The notes below the pieces were generated by a model, which made no database searches, had not been told where the DNA came from, and saw only the letters and a list, made by a program, of their open reading frames with translations. Of a DNA stretch of 64,000 bases, positions 9,305-18,167 are shown in pieces. Where the stretch lies: NCBI RefSeq assembly GCF_013372285.1, contig NZ_CP054301.1:1784001-1848000 (forward strand), in the 5' to 3' direction. The position numbers and the translations under genes are program-made. The DNA comes from Marinomonas primoryensis. GTDB taxonomy: Bacteria; Pseudomonadota; Gammaproteobacteria; Pseudomonadales; Marinomonadaceae. The stretch's first letter is position 1, and every line of letters starts with the position of its first letter.

Positions 9305-9889
9305 TCAATCACCGCACTGGTATTGGAAAGTATTACCCGCCGCAGTTTTAAGGTTATATTGGCAAGCATTTTCTCTCAATAAGTTTTGACCTTCCCATGA
9401 GACACTCATACTAATTGGCGACTTATTTTTATAGCTTGGTATGAATCGATAAGCCGCGACAACATCAATTGCACTGTCTGGTCCTAATTGGATCGAGTGT
9501 CCAATTAGACGTTGACGTGTTTCAGTATTGTATAAAGTGTAATCTGTTGTGTATTCCTGATCGCCGTTATCATGAGAAAAGTTAAGCCAAATTTTACGGT
9601 ATGTCTTCGGCTCAGAAGTTGGGTTGGTTAGGCGTAATTTAGTATAGATAATTTGAGAACGGGATAAGCTTGCTTGTGCATTCTGGCTTACTTTTAGGTA
9701 GGCCGAATTTGATTCTTGCCATGGCATATTAGTTCCAAAAGAAGCGTCTACTATTTGAATATTTTCTCTTGCTAAATGCATTTCAACGTATTGAATTAGG
9801 TCTTTTGCAGGGGCGTACAAGGCTAAAGCAATCACACCTAAAAGTGCGACTTTCTGAATATTACGAACAGGACTCATTAGCTTAATCAT
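9305..9889 (-). CDS. Unknown single-pass membrane/periplasmic protein, probably SOS-regulated
   Basis: I do not recognise the family. The ATG at 9889 is preferred over the GTG at 9895 because AGGA lies 7 nt before the ATG but only 1 nt before the GTG. The 194-aa product has one hydrophobic N-terminal segment (about residues 12-28, VALLGVIALALYAP). It is followed by a roughly 160-residue domain rich in polar beta-like stretches, and two cysteines near the C-terminus (NACQY and YQCGD) could form a disulfide in the periplasm. A near-consensus LexA operator sits about 40 bp upstream, so expression is probably induced by DNA damage. Its 3' end lies 39 bp upstream of the Fur box of the iron operon; it is a separate transcription unit. 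Confidence 0.75.
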   Translation of the reverse strand: MIKLMSPVRNIQKVALLGVIALALYAPAKDLIQYVEMHLARENIQIVDASFGTNMPWQESNSAYLKVSQNAQASLSRSQIIYTKLRLTNPTSEPKTYRKIWLNFSHDNGDQEYTTDYTLYNTETRQRLIGHSIQLGPDSAIDVVAAYRFIPSYKNKSPISMSVSWEGQNLLRENACQYNLKTAAGNTFQYQCGD

Positions 9890-10233
9890 ATCCACATCCT
9901 AGAATTATTTAACTGGTTGTTTATACAGTACTGTATATATAAACAGTTATTTTGTATAGCGCTATTTATAAAAAACAGTTTGCTTTTCTAAAAAATATTT
10001 TATGGTTTTCAGGATGTAGGTGTTTTTTAAAAATTATTAAATAATGTTTGATTTTATTCATCTGATTGAAAAATAAGTGATTTTTTATGATTCCCACAGC
10101 CTTCTTAACGGTTTCTGTGGACAAGTTTTTATGCCTTTTTTTTTATTTTTTTAAACGTGAAACTTACTAGATTCGATGGCAATAAAAGGGCTAGACACTA
10201 TAATGCAGCCATAAATAAGTGATGAGGTAGGTT
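9890..10233. other. Divergent intergenic region with LexA site
   Basis: About 340 bp separate the minus-strand unknown gene from the plus-strand flavoprotein gene. It is very AT-rich (long T and A runs around 10000-10160). It holds the LexA box described separately and otherwise no supported gene or RNA. GAGGTAGG just before 10234 serves as the ribosome-binding site of the flavoprotein. Confidence 0.6.
9929..9948. promoter_or_regulatory. LexA (SOS) operator
   Basis: TACTGTATATATAAACAGTT matches the enterobacterial LexA consensus TACTGTATATATATACAGTA at 18 of 20 positions, with both CTGT and ACAG half-sites perfect at the required 8-bp spacing. It lies 39 bp upstream of the ATG at 9889 and overlaps the expected promoter of that minus-strand gene. 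The plus-strand gene starts 286 bp away and is a less likely target. Confidence 0.85.
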
Positions 10234-11412
10234 GTGGATAAAGTTGACGTGGTCGTAATAGGTGCTGGTGCTTCCGGTTTAATGTGTGCAGCAACAGCGG
10301 GCTATCGAGGTAAGAGCGTGGTGGTGTTGGATCATGCAAATAAAGCAGGTAAAAAGATTCTTATGTCTGGAGGGGGGCGTTGTAACTTCACCAACATGGA
10401 TGCGGCTCCCAAGCATTTTTTATCCGACAACCCGCATTTTTGTATCTCGGCGCTACGTCGTTTTTCGTCACAAGATTTTGTTGATCTAGTAGATCGTCAT
10501 GGATTGGACTATGTGGAGAAGACACCAGGACAATTGTTCTGCGAGCACTCGGCCAAAGACTTACTCGATATCTTACTAACAGAATTAGAATGGTCTGGAG
10601 CAAGACTTAAGCTGAACACTAAAATCCATAATATCGATTTTCAAGATGGCCACACAGTGGTAAAAACAAACCAAGGTGATTTTATTTGCGAGTCGCTTGT
10701 TGTCGCGACAGGTGGCTTATCGATACCAAGCATGGGCGCAACAGGCTTTGGTTATGACATTGCTAAACAAGTAGGCCATAATATTTTAGCAACACGTGCT
10801 AGTTTAGTGCCGATTACCGTGCAGCCTGATCGTAAAGCCCAACTTGCTGAGCTCTCTGGAATCGCCTGTGATATCGCCGCGACAGCCAATGGCGTTACAT
10901 TTCAAGAGCCTTTGTTGTTCACTCATCGCGGTGTCAGTGGTCCCTCTATTCTTCAGATTACCAATTTTTGGCAACCTGGCGAAGCGCTTAGTATCAATAT
11001 TTCTCCGACCTTATCATTGGAGGAGCTAATAGATGTGCGTCAGAGTACCCCGAAGAAAAGCTTTGAAGGTTTCTTATCAAGCTTGCTTCCAAAGCGTTTA
11101 GTAGACACCATCAAAACAGAATTTCCTTGGTTAACAGAGCGCAGTGCGCAAACCTCAAACGAACAGATAGACAACCTGTTTCATTACCTTACTCATTTTG
11201 ATATCGCGCCTAATGGAACGGAAGGCTACCGAACCGCTGAAGTGACGTTAGGCGGCGTCAATACCAATGAAGTGTCCTCTAAAACCTTTGAATCGCAAAA
11301 ACAAAATGGCCTATACATTATTGGTGAAGCGTTGGATGTGACTGGCTGGTTAGGTGGCTACAACTTCCAGTGGGCTTGGGCGAGTGGGTATTGTGCTGGG
11401 CAGTATGTTTGA
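10234..11412 (+). CDS. YhiN/HI0933-family FAD-dependent oxidoreductase
   Basis: A 392-aa flavoprotein. The N-terminal Rossmann motif (VIGAGASGLMCA, residues 7-18) binds FAD, followed by the family hallmark KILMSGGGRCNFTN. The C-terminal part has LGGVNTNEVSSKTFESQ and GEALDVTGWLGGYNFQWAWASG, characteristic of the HI0933/YhiN family (known length about 390-400 aa). The substrate is not known for this family. The start is GTG with GAGGTAGG upstream. It is the last intact core-like gene before the decayed accessory stretch that begins at about 11.4 kb. Confidence 0.9.
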   Translation: MDKVDVVVIGAGASGLMCAATAGYRGKSVVVLDHANKAGKKILMSGGGRCNFTNMDAAPKHFLSDNPHFCISALRRFSSQDFVDLVDRHGLDYVEKTPGQLFCEHSAKDLLDILLTELEWSGARLKLNTKIHNIDFQDGHTVVKTNQGDFICESLVVATGGLSIPSMGATGFGYDIAKQVGHNILATRASLVPITVQPDRKAQLAELSGIACDIAATANGVTFQEPLLFTHRGVSGPSILQITNFWQPGEALSINISPTLSLEELIDVRQSTPKKSFEGFLSSLLPKRLVDTIKTEFPWLTERSAQTSNEQIDNLFHYLTHFDIAPNGTEGYRTAEVTLGGVNTNEVSSKTFESQKQNGLYIIGEALDVTGWLGGYNFQWAWASGYCAGQYV

Positions 11413-11484
11413 TGGATTTTCTCAGTTTAAACGAAGGCAATTGTAAGGAAATTCGAAATTAGAACTAAGACAGTTTAACTTGCT

Positions 11485-11900
11485 GGCAGCGTAGGTGACC
11501 TAGCAGGATTCGCCACCTTAGTCGCGCTATCAAATTCTGGCAAGTCCAGAGAACTTCCTTGACGGAGCCAAATTATGTGTCTTCATAAAAACCAAATAAT
11601 CAGCACTCATATATTGGTTATCCTGATCGTTGTGTACCAATACTTTGTGTCTAGACTTTCTCTATCAGACAGCCATCAATAAAGCATTCATGACAGAATG
11701 CCGGTCCATCACTTTATTCAACGACCAGCCCACAATACGTCGAGAGCAAATCTGATACTGCAGTCATGCGCAAAAAACCTCCATGAGTCCTGACATATAC
11801 GATGTTGCTGAACTACACTTTATGTTGTGTGTTAGGGTTTAATTGACGTTTCAATACATTGTCCGCAATCTTACCAGATTTATTAATCAGAAGACGTGCC
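11485..11900 (-). pseudogene. Decayed IS3-family transposase orfB fossil
   Basis: Translation of the minus strand in shifting frames recovers IS3 OrfB landmarks in order. They are ADNVLKRQLNPNTQ, FSNIVYVRTHGG (normally VTDITYIRT), SRRIVGWS followed by MNALLMAV, then VHNDQDNQYMSADY (normally VHSDQGSQYTS) and FMKTHNL. Several stops and frameshifts break it, and the catalytic context is damaged (D of VTD lost). Terminal repeats are not visible. The stretch from 11901 to 12254 holds no recognisable gene; a 72-codon frame at 11970-12188 on the minus strand has no similarity I can name. Confidence 0.75.
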
Positions 11901-12254
11901 TATAAAAATACCGAGGGGGATCAAAATCATTCTTTAGCTTCGCATCTAATACACTTGCTGTTAATACCCCTAGTTGGCTATCACCAGCGCCATTTTAGCG
12001 AGTGATGTGTCATAAGAAGGTGTGCAGTCGATTAAAACCAGACCGACGCTTACGATGAACATACGGTCAACATGCCCCCATTTGTCTCCATAGTATTTCT
12101 CCTTTAAGGTATTGGAGGTGCAGAGAGCTTGCTTGATAAGGTTCGATAGAAAATAGTGAAGAGCAGTTGGTTTGGCTATTGAAGGCAAACTGCAATATCG
12201 AACACCATTATTAATAGCATATCGACAAGATTATTTAGGACTGGAGAGTTATTT

Positions 12255-13949
12255 ATGGCTGTAACAAAAACACACAAAGTTGTCGATCACATCGTGGAGA
12301 CACTTTATAAATACGGTGTCCGACATGTCTTTGGTATTCCAGGCGATGCGATTAATGATTTGATGGACGCAATACGGCGTCATGGAAAAGTCGAATTTAT
12401 ACAAGTTCGTCATGAAGAAACCGGGGCATTCGCCGCATCAGCTCAAGCAAAGTTAACAGGTAAACTTGCTGTTTGTGTTGGTACCGCTGGAGGAGGCGCT
12501 ATACATTTACTTAACGGGTTGTACGACGCGAAATTGGACCACGCGCCTGTCCTTGCAATAACGGGACAGTTGCCACGTTCCGAAATTGGCAACCATTCGC
12601 ATCAAGAAATCAATTCAACGGCTCTGTTTTCCGATGTGGCTGTATTTAATCAAACGTTGTTTGCCTCTGATAGTGCCCCCGAGATTATACAGCAAGCGTG
12701 TAATAGTGCGCTAATTGAAAAGGGAGTGGCTCATATTGCGTTGCCAGCGGACGTTGCCACGGAGCAAGTAGAAGCAAATATTCGCTGTCATCCAGTAGCG
12801 GGCACTGAAACGGGTAATACAAAACCTTTAGCGTCAACATTAAACAATGCGCTTAGCTTAATTGAGCAGGTTGAAAAAGTTGTTGTTCTGGCGGGTATTG
12901 GCGCTATTTCAGCGCGTCAACAGCTACTTACATTGTTGAAAAAATGTAATGCACCATTTATAAGGTCGTTGAAAGCAAAAGTACTACTGCCGGATGAGCA
13001 TGAATACTCCTTAGGTGGGCTTGGCTTACTCGGCACCCGACCATCTCTTGAGGCAATAGAGAATTGTGATTTACTTATAATGCTGGGTACCGATTTTCCC
13101 TACAAAGAATATTATCCTAAAAATGCGAAAGTCATTCAGGTGGATAAAGATATTCGACACATAGGTCGACGTTGCCCTGTTGATGTATCAATAGTAGGAG
13201 AGGTAAGTGAGGTACTTGACCAACTAGTTGTCGATTTAGCTCAAAAAGATAACGACAGTTTTCTCACCGAATGTCGTCACCAGAAAATGAAATGGTCAAG
13301 AGAGCAAGGTAAAAAGGAAAATTTGCAAGACACGCCAATAAAACCTCAGCTCCTAGCACGTTCAGTTGGGGAGCTTGCGAACAAAGATGCAATATTTCTT
13401 TGTGACACAGGTACTGTGACCGCGTGGGTCGCACGGCATTTGCCGGTTACTGAACAACAATTATTTACCCTCTCGGGAAACTTAGCTACGATGGCATTTA
13501 GTATGGCTGGTGCGATAGGCGCGCAATTAAAATTCCCTGAGCGGCAGGTGATAGCACTTATCGGTGACGGTGGGTTTAGCATGTTGATGCAAGATTTTAT
13601 TACGGCAGTCAATCGAAAATTACCAATAAAGGTTATTATTTTTAACAATGCTAAGTTGGGGTTAATTCAACTCGAGCAAGAAAGTAGTGGTTATCCTGAC
13701 TATAAAACGTCATTAAAAAATCCAGATTTTGCCGAGTTTGCTCGCTTATGTGGTGGTAAAGGTTGGAGTGTAAGTCGCCCTGAACAGTTAGTAGATGCAT
13801 TGAAAGAAGCGTTTACTAGCACCGATGCCTGTGTGCTTGATGTCCATGTCGATCCAGATGAATTGGTTATGCCGCCAAAACTCGAATTGTCCCAAGCCGT
13901 AAATTATTCTATAGCGAAAGCCAAAGAATTTTTAAATTCAAATGATTAA
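12255..13949 (+). CDS. PoxB-like thiamine-pyrophosphate enzyme (pyruvate oxidase/quinone dehydrogenase type)
   Basis: A 564-aa TPP enzyme. The N-terminal PYR domain contains GIPGDAINDLMDAI and the catalytic Glu in RHEETGAFAA. The middle domain includes FIRSLKAKVLLPD and VIQVDKDIRHIGRR. The C-terminal PP domain has the TPP motif GDGGFSMLMQDFITA ending in NN. HQEINSTALFSDVAVFNQ resembles pyruvate oxidase/PoxB, which decarboxylates pyruvate to acetate with quinone or oxygen; acetolactate synthase-like activity is the alternative. The C-terminus lacks an obvious membrane-binding amphipathic tail. GGAGAG lies 8 nt before the ATG. It stands alone between decayed sequences in the accessory stretch. 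Confidence 0.8.
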   Translation: MAVTKTHKVVDHIVETLYKYGVRHVFGIPGDAINDLMDAIRRHGKVEFIQVRHEETGAFAASAQAKLTGKLAVCVGTAGGGAIHLLNGLYDAKLDHAPVLAITGQLPRSEIGNHSHQEINSTALFSDVAVFNQTLFASDSAPEIIQQACNSALIEKGVAHIALPADVATEQVEANIRCHPVAGTETGNTKPLASTLNNALSLIEQVEKVVVLAGIGAISARQQLLTLLKKCNAPFIRSLKAKVLLPDEHEYSLGGLGLLGTRPSLEAIENCDLLIMLGTDFPYKEYYPKNAKVIQVDKDIRHIGRRCPVDVSIVGEVSEVLDQLVVDLAQKDNDSFLTECRHQKMKWSREQGKKENLQDTPIKPQLLARSVGELANKDAIFLCDTGTVTAWVARHLPVTEQQLFTLSGNLATMAFSMAGAIGAQLKFPERQVIALIGDGGFSMLMQDFITAVNRKLPIKVIIFNNAKLGLIQLEQESSGYPDYKTSLKNPDFAEFARLCGGKGWSVSRPEQLVDALKEAFTSTDACVLDVHVDPDELVMPPKLELSQAVNYSIAKAKEFLNSND

Positions 13950-14380
13950 GGTGGCAACGCTCAGACAAGCGACTCCGAAAATACCCAAAAGAAGAGCAAT
14001 GAATACGCAAGAAATTCACTGAGCTTGATCGTTGCAGTATTATTTGCTTTAACTAGTCAGATGGCTGAAATGAAGGGCATTTTTTATTTGTATTTATCGT
14101 TGTCGCTATTTCATTTAGCTCCTGCTCTTAGGTGAAAATGTTCAATATTTCTTTTTGCTGGAGATATAGGTTTGCTTCCGCAGAAAGCTTAAGGCAATAG
14201 TGTTCAGGCAGCCTTAATTCATTTTTTGATTTAATTTCCTGCGTTTGAAATCATATTTTATTTGGTGATGGATATTGGCACTCACTTGGGAGTGTTTAGG
14301 CATCTAAAATAAGAGATATCTATTAATCTAGTAATTAATGGTCATTGTGCGGCTTTTCAATAACTCTCTTCGATTTTAGC
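13950..14380. other. Gene-free stretch in decayed region
   Basis: No intact gene. Short plus-strand hydrophobic stretches interrupted by stops around 14020-14150 (reading for example FALTSQMAEMKGIF) suggest the remains of a membrane protein, but I cannot name a family. No terminator or RNA was recognised. Confidence 0.4.
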
Positions 14381-14820
14381 TTAAGAGGCTGCCTTCTCCA
14401 GTAACGGCAACACAAGTAAGGGGCATGGTGCATTCACCGAAATATACTCCACAGTTACTTTGCGTAGGGGCCAGTGACTGTTACTTCCACGGGATACCAA
14501 AATCAACAGATCGGCACAGAGCTGACCTGCTAAGTCTACTAGTGTTTCACCGGCGCTGCCCGCCACCACATACAGACTCACGTTAAGATTAAAAGGTAAT
14601 TATTTGTGCACAAGCAGATTAAGTGACTCCTTAACCTCGGCCTTCTTCTGCTCCGGGGTGATGGAGGTAACGTACGGAAAAAACCGCTATCTCCAGGACT
14701 GTAAATACTGGCAAGGTGGAGCTCACCGCCCTTAGGTAGCATGCTTATGGCCGTCGCCAGAGCAAACTTAGCCTCACCGTCGTCTTCGGGATCAATAGCA
14801 ATCAACAGTTTCTGATACAT
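14381..14820 (-). pseudogene. Broken universal stress protein (UspA family)
   Basis: The start MYQKLLIAIDPEDDGEAKFALATAISM is a UspA-type N-terminus (shown by MYQKLLIAIDP and the alternating helix). After about residue 45 the frame shifts, near 14685. The original frame continues as TPEQKKAEVKESLNLLVHK, is cut by an in-frame TAA at 14600-14602, and resumes as LYVVAGSAGETLVDLA...LLILVSRGSNSH...CPLLVLPL, the C-terminal nucleotide-binding half. One frameshift plus one stop in a single-domain Usp of about 145 codons makes it a recent pseudogene. It lies directly downstream of a broken BCCT transporter on the same strand, an arrangement in which Usp proteins often regulate osmolyte uptake. Confidence 0.8.
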
Positions 14821-14854
14821 AGTCGTTCTCTTATTTGGTTTCAGAGGTGGTTAC

Positions 14855-15468
14855 TACTTTAGAAAAGCTCTTCCCTGGACCAATTCATTCATGCTGTACC
14901 CCCTAGAATCTGCCCGGAGCGCTCTAAAAAGTGCCACAGTCATAAAAACTAGAAGAAAGCAGAAGGGTAGGCCGAGAGAGGTAATCACGTTTTGCAGGGC
15001 ATCTAGCCCGCCAGCCAGCCAGTAACAGAGTTGCGGCGATCACATTACTGTCCAGCCCCAGGGCTGAACGTGCGTTCCCAGAGGATTGGATAGAACAGAT
15101 TACTAATACGCATGGGTAAGTTATGGTGATAGGAAAAAGTAAGCCATAGCAAGCCTCGGCACAGCAAAAATGGTCCATACCACCAGGTGAGATTAGAGTA
15201 ATCGGGGCGGCTGTCGTCAGCGCCCAGGCGGATGTTACCATAGTGGCTGAATGCCAAGCTGATCAAGAATAACAATGGGCACTAACGGAGCAATGTTGAA
15301 CCAACCGCAAATCGCGAGCTACCCACCCAGTTAACCCCCGAAACTTTCGGCAACGACTTCGTCAAACGGAACCGCGAGGATAACGAAAAGCGCAGCTATA
15401 CCTGCCGAGGTGAAAGACACCCCCAGTATAATCTGCAGTCCCAATCGGCGTTGCAGGCGTTCAAGCAT
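14855..15468 (-). pseudogene. Decayed BCCT-family (betaine/choline/carnitine) transporter
   Basis: Fragments in several minus-strand frames match landmarks of BCCT transporters in order. An N-terminal part begins MLERLQRRLGLQ and runs through a membrane segment to VPFDEVVAESFGG. It is followed by IRLGADDSRPDYSNLTWW (the family's IRLG-D-P-S-LSW region), LFYPILWERTFSP (family FYPLLGDRIYGP), and a late segment GGLDALQNVITSLGLPF and FMTVALFRALRA near the C-terminus. The full gene would need about 1.5-2 kb, so most of the middle is deleted, with several stops besides. With the adjoining Usp pseudogene it looks like a lost osmolyte uptake pair. Confidence 0.75.
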
Positions 15469-16141
15469 ATGTGCCTCCGTTTCTTGGGTAAGGCTATACG
15501 GTAACACACACATTCACTGGTTAGGGGGCGGGCATCCATTTGGTTTAGTTACCGAGCGTTCCAGTGACTATTTTACATTGCATCTGGCTCGTTCAAATTT
15601 TCATCAAGTTAGGGCTTGAGGTTTAATAGTACGAAAATAAATTTGTGATTAAATATTGTTCATTAAGTTTTCAGTAGATAATGTTTTTATATGGCAGTCC
15701 ATTATTAATTAGTGTGTAAAATCGTTCTGTTGTATTTAAAATCCATACGTTGTATTTAAAATCCTTATAGGACATCGTCAGTCTAAATGTTGTAAAAATT
15801 AACAAGGTTACTATTGAAAGCGTTACGTGTTATATCTGTTCTTCCTATGTTTACTTAAATAATCATCACGTCTGTACTCATCTTAATTTTTCATAGAATT
15901 ATCAAGCAAAAAAAACGTACGTTCGTATATGTAGTAGCTGAGTAAGCAATAATGACTAAAACGACTGTTTTGACCAGAACACAGTTTCTGATGATATTGT
16001 ATCGACCACTGAAATCGTAGCCTTTAAGCTTTTTTCTCCGATATTCCCCTCAATCATTTTAATATTATGCCTGTTCGTATTAAAGAATATGAATTGTGTA
16101 AACATTCACCAAAAATTAATAAAATTTAAAAGGAAATATTG
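15469..16141. other. Long AT-rich intergenic region before the hflKC-like pair
   Basis: No supported gene in about 670 bp. It contains a 16-bp exact direct repeat GTTGTATTTAAAATCC at 15729-15744 and 15749-15764 (20-bp period). AGGAAA at 16131 is the ribosome-binding site of the HflK-like gene. Otherwise I see only AT-rich sequence; promoters are likely but none is clear. Confidence 0.5.
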
Positions 16142-17119
16142 ATGGATAAGACAGATTTTCAATTACCGGATATACCCATTACGCCGAAAAAAATAGGCAT
16201 GAGCATTGTAATAGCCTTGGTACTCTATATCGGTTACAGCAGTTATTATACCGTCTCTGCTGAATCTGTTGGTATCGTGCAGCGCTTCGGCGAGTATCAA
16301 TATGCGGTTGATCCGGGTTTACATTTTAAAATTCCTTTTGGTGTCGATAGCGTTATTGAGGTACCAATTAAAAGGCAGCTGAAAGAAGAGTTTGGTTTTG
16401 GTACGCCTGGCGCAACGTTCACAGAGCAAATAGCAAATCCAAAGGAGTGGAAGTTGGAAACAACGATAGTCACTGGCGATTTAAATACAGCTTTAGTGGA
16501 ATGGGTTATTCAATTTCGGATTGTAAATGCCTTTGATTTCCTTTTTAAAGTACGGGATCCGGGCGCGGCGCTTCGTGACATATCAGAATCGGTAATGCGA
16601 GAGGTTGTCGGCGATAGAACAGTGGATGAAGTACTTACCATTGGTAGACAGGACATTGAAGCTAGTGCTCAGATAAAAATGCAAGCGGTTACCAGTCTTT
16701 ATGAAATGGGCTTACGCATTGATCAGGTTCAGCTGAAAAATGTAAATCCACCCAAGCTGGTGCAAGCGTCATTTGATGAGGTTAATGAAGCAAAGCAAGA
16801 GCGAGAGCGGGTGATCAATGTTGCTCGGGGTGAATATAATAAAGCGATTCCTAGAGCAAAAGGGCGAGCAAGTCAGAAAGTACAGTCGTCAGAAGGCTAC
16901 GCTATACAGCGCGTTAACGAAGCTGAAGGGGATTCGAATAAATTTAATGCGTTACTTAAAGAGTATATAAAAGCTCCGGCAGTCACTAAGCGTCGATTGT
17001 ATCTAGAAACGATGGCAGAAGTCCTCCCCAAGGTGACCAACAAGGTTGTACTCGACGACAAAGCAGCGTCGATATTGCCACTGTTACAGCTGAATAAAAT
17101 TAAAGGAGATGTTAAATGA
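16142..17119 (+). CDS. HflK-like SPFH/prohibitin-family membrane protein
   Basis: A 325-aa protein with one N-terminal membrane segment (about residues 14-33, IGMSIVIALVLYIGYSSYY). An SPFH domain follows (GIVQRFGEYQYAVDPGLHFKIPF, then the VVGDRTVDEVLTIGR region) and a C-terminal coiled coil rich in Glu/Arg/Ala (EVNEAKQERERVINVARGEYN in part). HflK pairs with HflC to form a cage around FtsH and modulate membrane proteolysis. I choose the ATG at 16142, not the TTG at 16139, because AGGA is 7 nt from the ATG. It overlaps the next gene by the ATGA junction. The usual hfq-hflX neighbours are absent, so this is probably an extra, acquired copy. Confidence 0.88.
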   Translation: MDKTDFQLPDIPITPKKIGMSIVIALVLYIGYSSYYTVSAESVGIVQRFGEYQYAVDPGLHFKIPFGVDSVIEVPIKRQLKEEFGFGTPGATFTEQIANPKEWKLETTIVTGDLNTALVEWVIQFRIVNAFDFLFKVRDPGAALRDISESVMREVVGDRTVDEVLTIGRQDIEASAQIKMQAVTSLYEMGLRIDQVQLKNVNPPKLVQASFDEVNEAKQERERVINVARGEYNKAIPRAKGRASQKVQSSEGYAIQRVNEAEGDSNKFNALLKEYIKAPAVTKRRLYLETMAEVLPKVTNKVVLDDKAASILPLLQLNKIKGDVK

Positions 17120-18060
17120 AAAAATATATCTACGTCGCCATTGCTTTTTTTATAATTTTACTCATTGCTGGGTACGGATCGTTGTATCGTGTCAATGAAA
17201 CGGAACAGGTTATTATTACCCAGTTTGGGAAACCGGTTGGCGGCATTGATAATGACGCTGGCCTAAAGATAAAAGTACCTTTTATTCAAAAAGCTAACCG
17301 AATTGAAAAAAGAATTCTATTATGGGACGGGGTCGCTAATGACATGCCAACAAAGGATAAGCTGTATATCACAGTTGATACGTTTGGTCGGTGGCGCATA
17401 AAAGACCCTCTTCAGTATTTTTTAAGATTAAGAGATGAGCGAAGCGCCCAATCAAGGTTAGATGATATTCTAGGGGGTGAGACGCGTAATGCTGTTGCTA
17501 AGCATAAGCTAATAGAGATTATTCGTACGACCAAGGGAAGAGAATCGGAGGTTGATCCACTTTTGGTCAATGCTGATAGGGGTAGGCTTTTAACGATAAA
17601 AAGGGGGCGTCGTCAAATAGAAGAAGATATTTATAAGGCGGCATCAGGGAAATTATCAGAATTTGGAATCGAATTGTTAGATATTCGATTTAAACGCATT
17701 AATTATAATGAAAGTGTTAGGCAAAAAATATACGCGCGAATGATTAGTGAGCGACAGCAAATCGCTGAACGATTTCGTTCCGAAGGAGCTGGCGAGGCAG
17801 CAAAAATTATAGGTAGTAAGGAAAAAGAGCTCCAACGTATAGAGTCTGAGGCCTATCAAGAAATTCAAACTATCCAAGGTGTTGCTGATGCAAAGGCAAC
17901 AGCAATTTATACATCGGCTTATAATCAATCGAAGTACTCACAAGAACTTTATACCTTTGTTAAGACGCTAGAAACCTATAGAAGTGTAATTGACGCCAAT
18001 ACCACGTTAGTGTTAACGACCGAAAGTGATATTTATGGTCTGTTAAAAGGAGTGGACTAG
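17116..18060 (+). CDS. HflC-like SPFH/prohibitin-family membrane protein
   Basis: A 314-aa partner of the preceding HflK-like protein. It has an N-terminal membrane segment (IYVAIAFFIILLIAGYG), then the SPFH domain (ETEQVIITQFGKPVGG, DTFGRWRIKDPLQYF, NAVAKHKLIEIIRTTKGRE) and the conserved HflC turn DIRFKRINYNESVRQKIYARMISERQQIAERFRSEG in shortened form. It ends with the C-terminal region SDIYGLLKG. Its start overlaps the HflK-like stop (ATGA), so the two are translated together. Expected role: with HflK, a membrane-microdomain complex that controls FtsH. It is followed by nhaA on the other strand. Confidence 0.9.
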   Translation: MKKYIYVAIAFFIILLIAGYGSLYRVNETEQVIITQFGKPVGGIDNDAGLKIKVPFIQKANRIEKRILLWDGVANDMPTKDKLYITVDTFGRWRIKDPLQYFLRLRDERSAQSRLDDILGGETRNAVAKHKLIEIIRTTKGRESEVDPLLVNADRGRLLTIKRGRRQIEEDIYKAASGKLSEFGIELLDIRFKRINYNESVRQKIYARMISERQQIAERFRSEGAGEAAKIIGSKEKELQRIESEAYQEIQTIQGVADAKATAIYTSAYNQSKYSQELYTFVKTLETYRSVIDANTTLVLTTESDIYGLLKGVD

Positions 18061-18167
18061 CGTTGAATTAGCGTAATAGGTAATAGATTATTTGATCAAT
18101 AAAAGCGGTGAAAATGTTAAGGAGCATCATGGCTTTAAATTTTTTCCCGGTTTTGTGGCGCTGAGGG

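Noticed and set aside
9949-10233. LexA control of the YhiN-like gene
   Set aside because: The operator is 286 bp from that start and only 39 bp from the minus-strand gene.
11970-12188. 72-codon minus-strand frame upstream of the PoxB-like gene
   Set aside because: Somewhat protein-like, but no recognised family; it lies between an IS fossil and a promoter region, so I could not support it.
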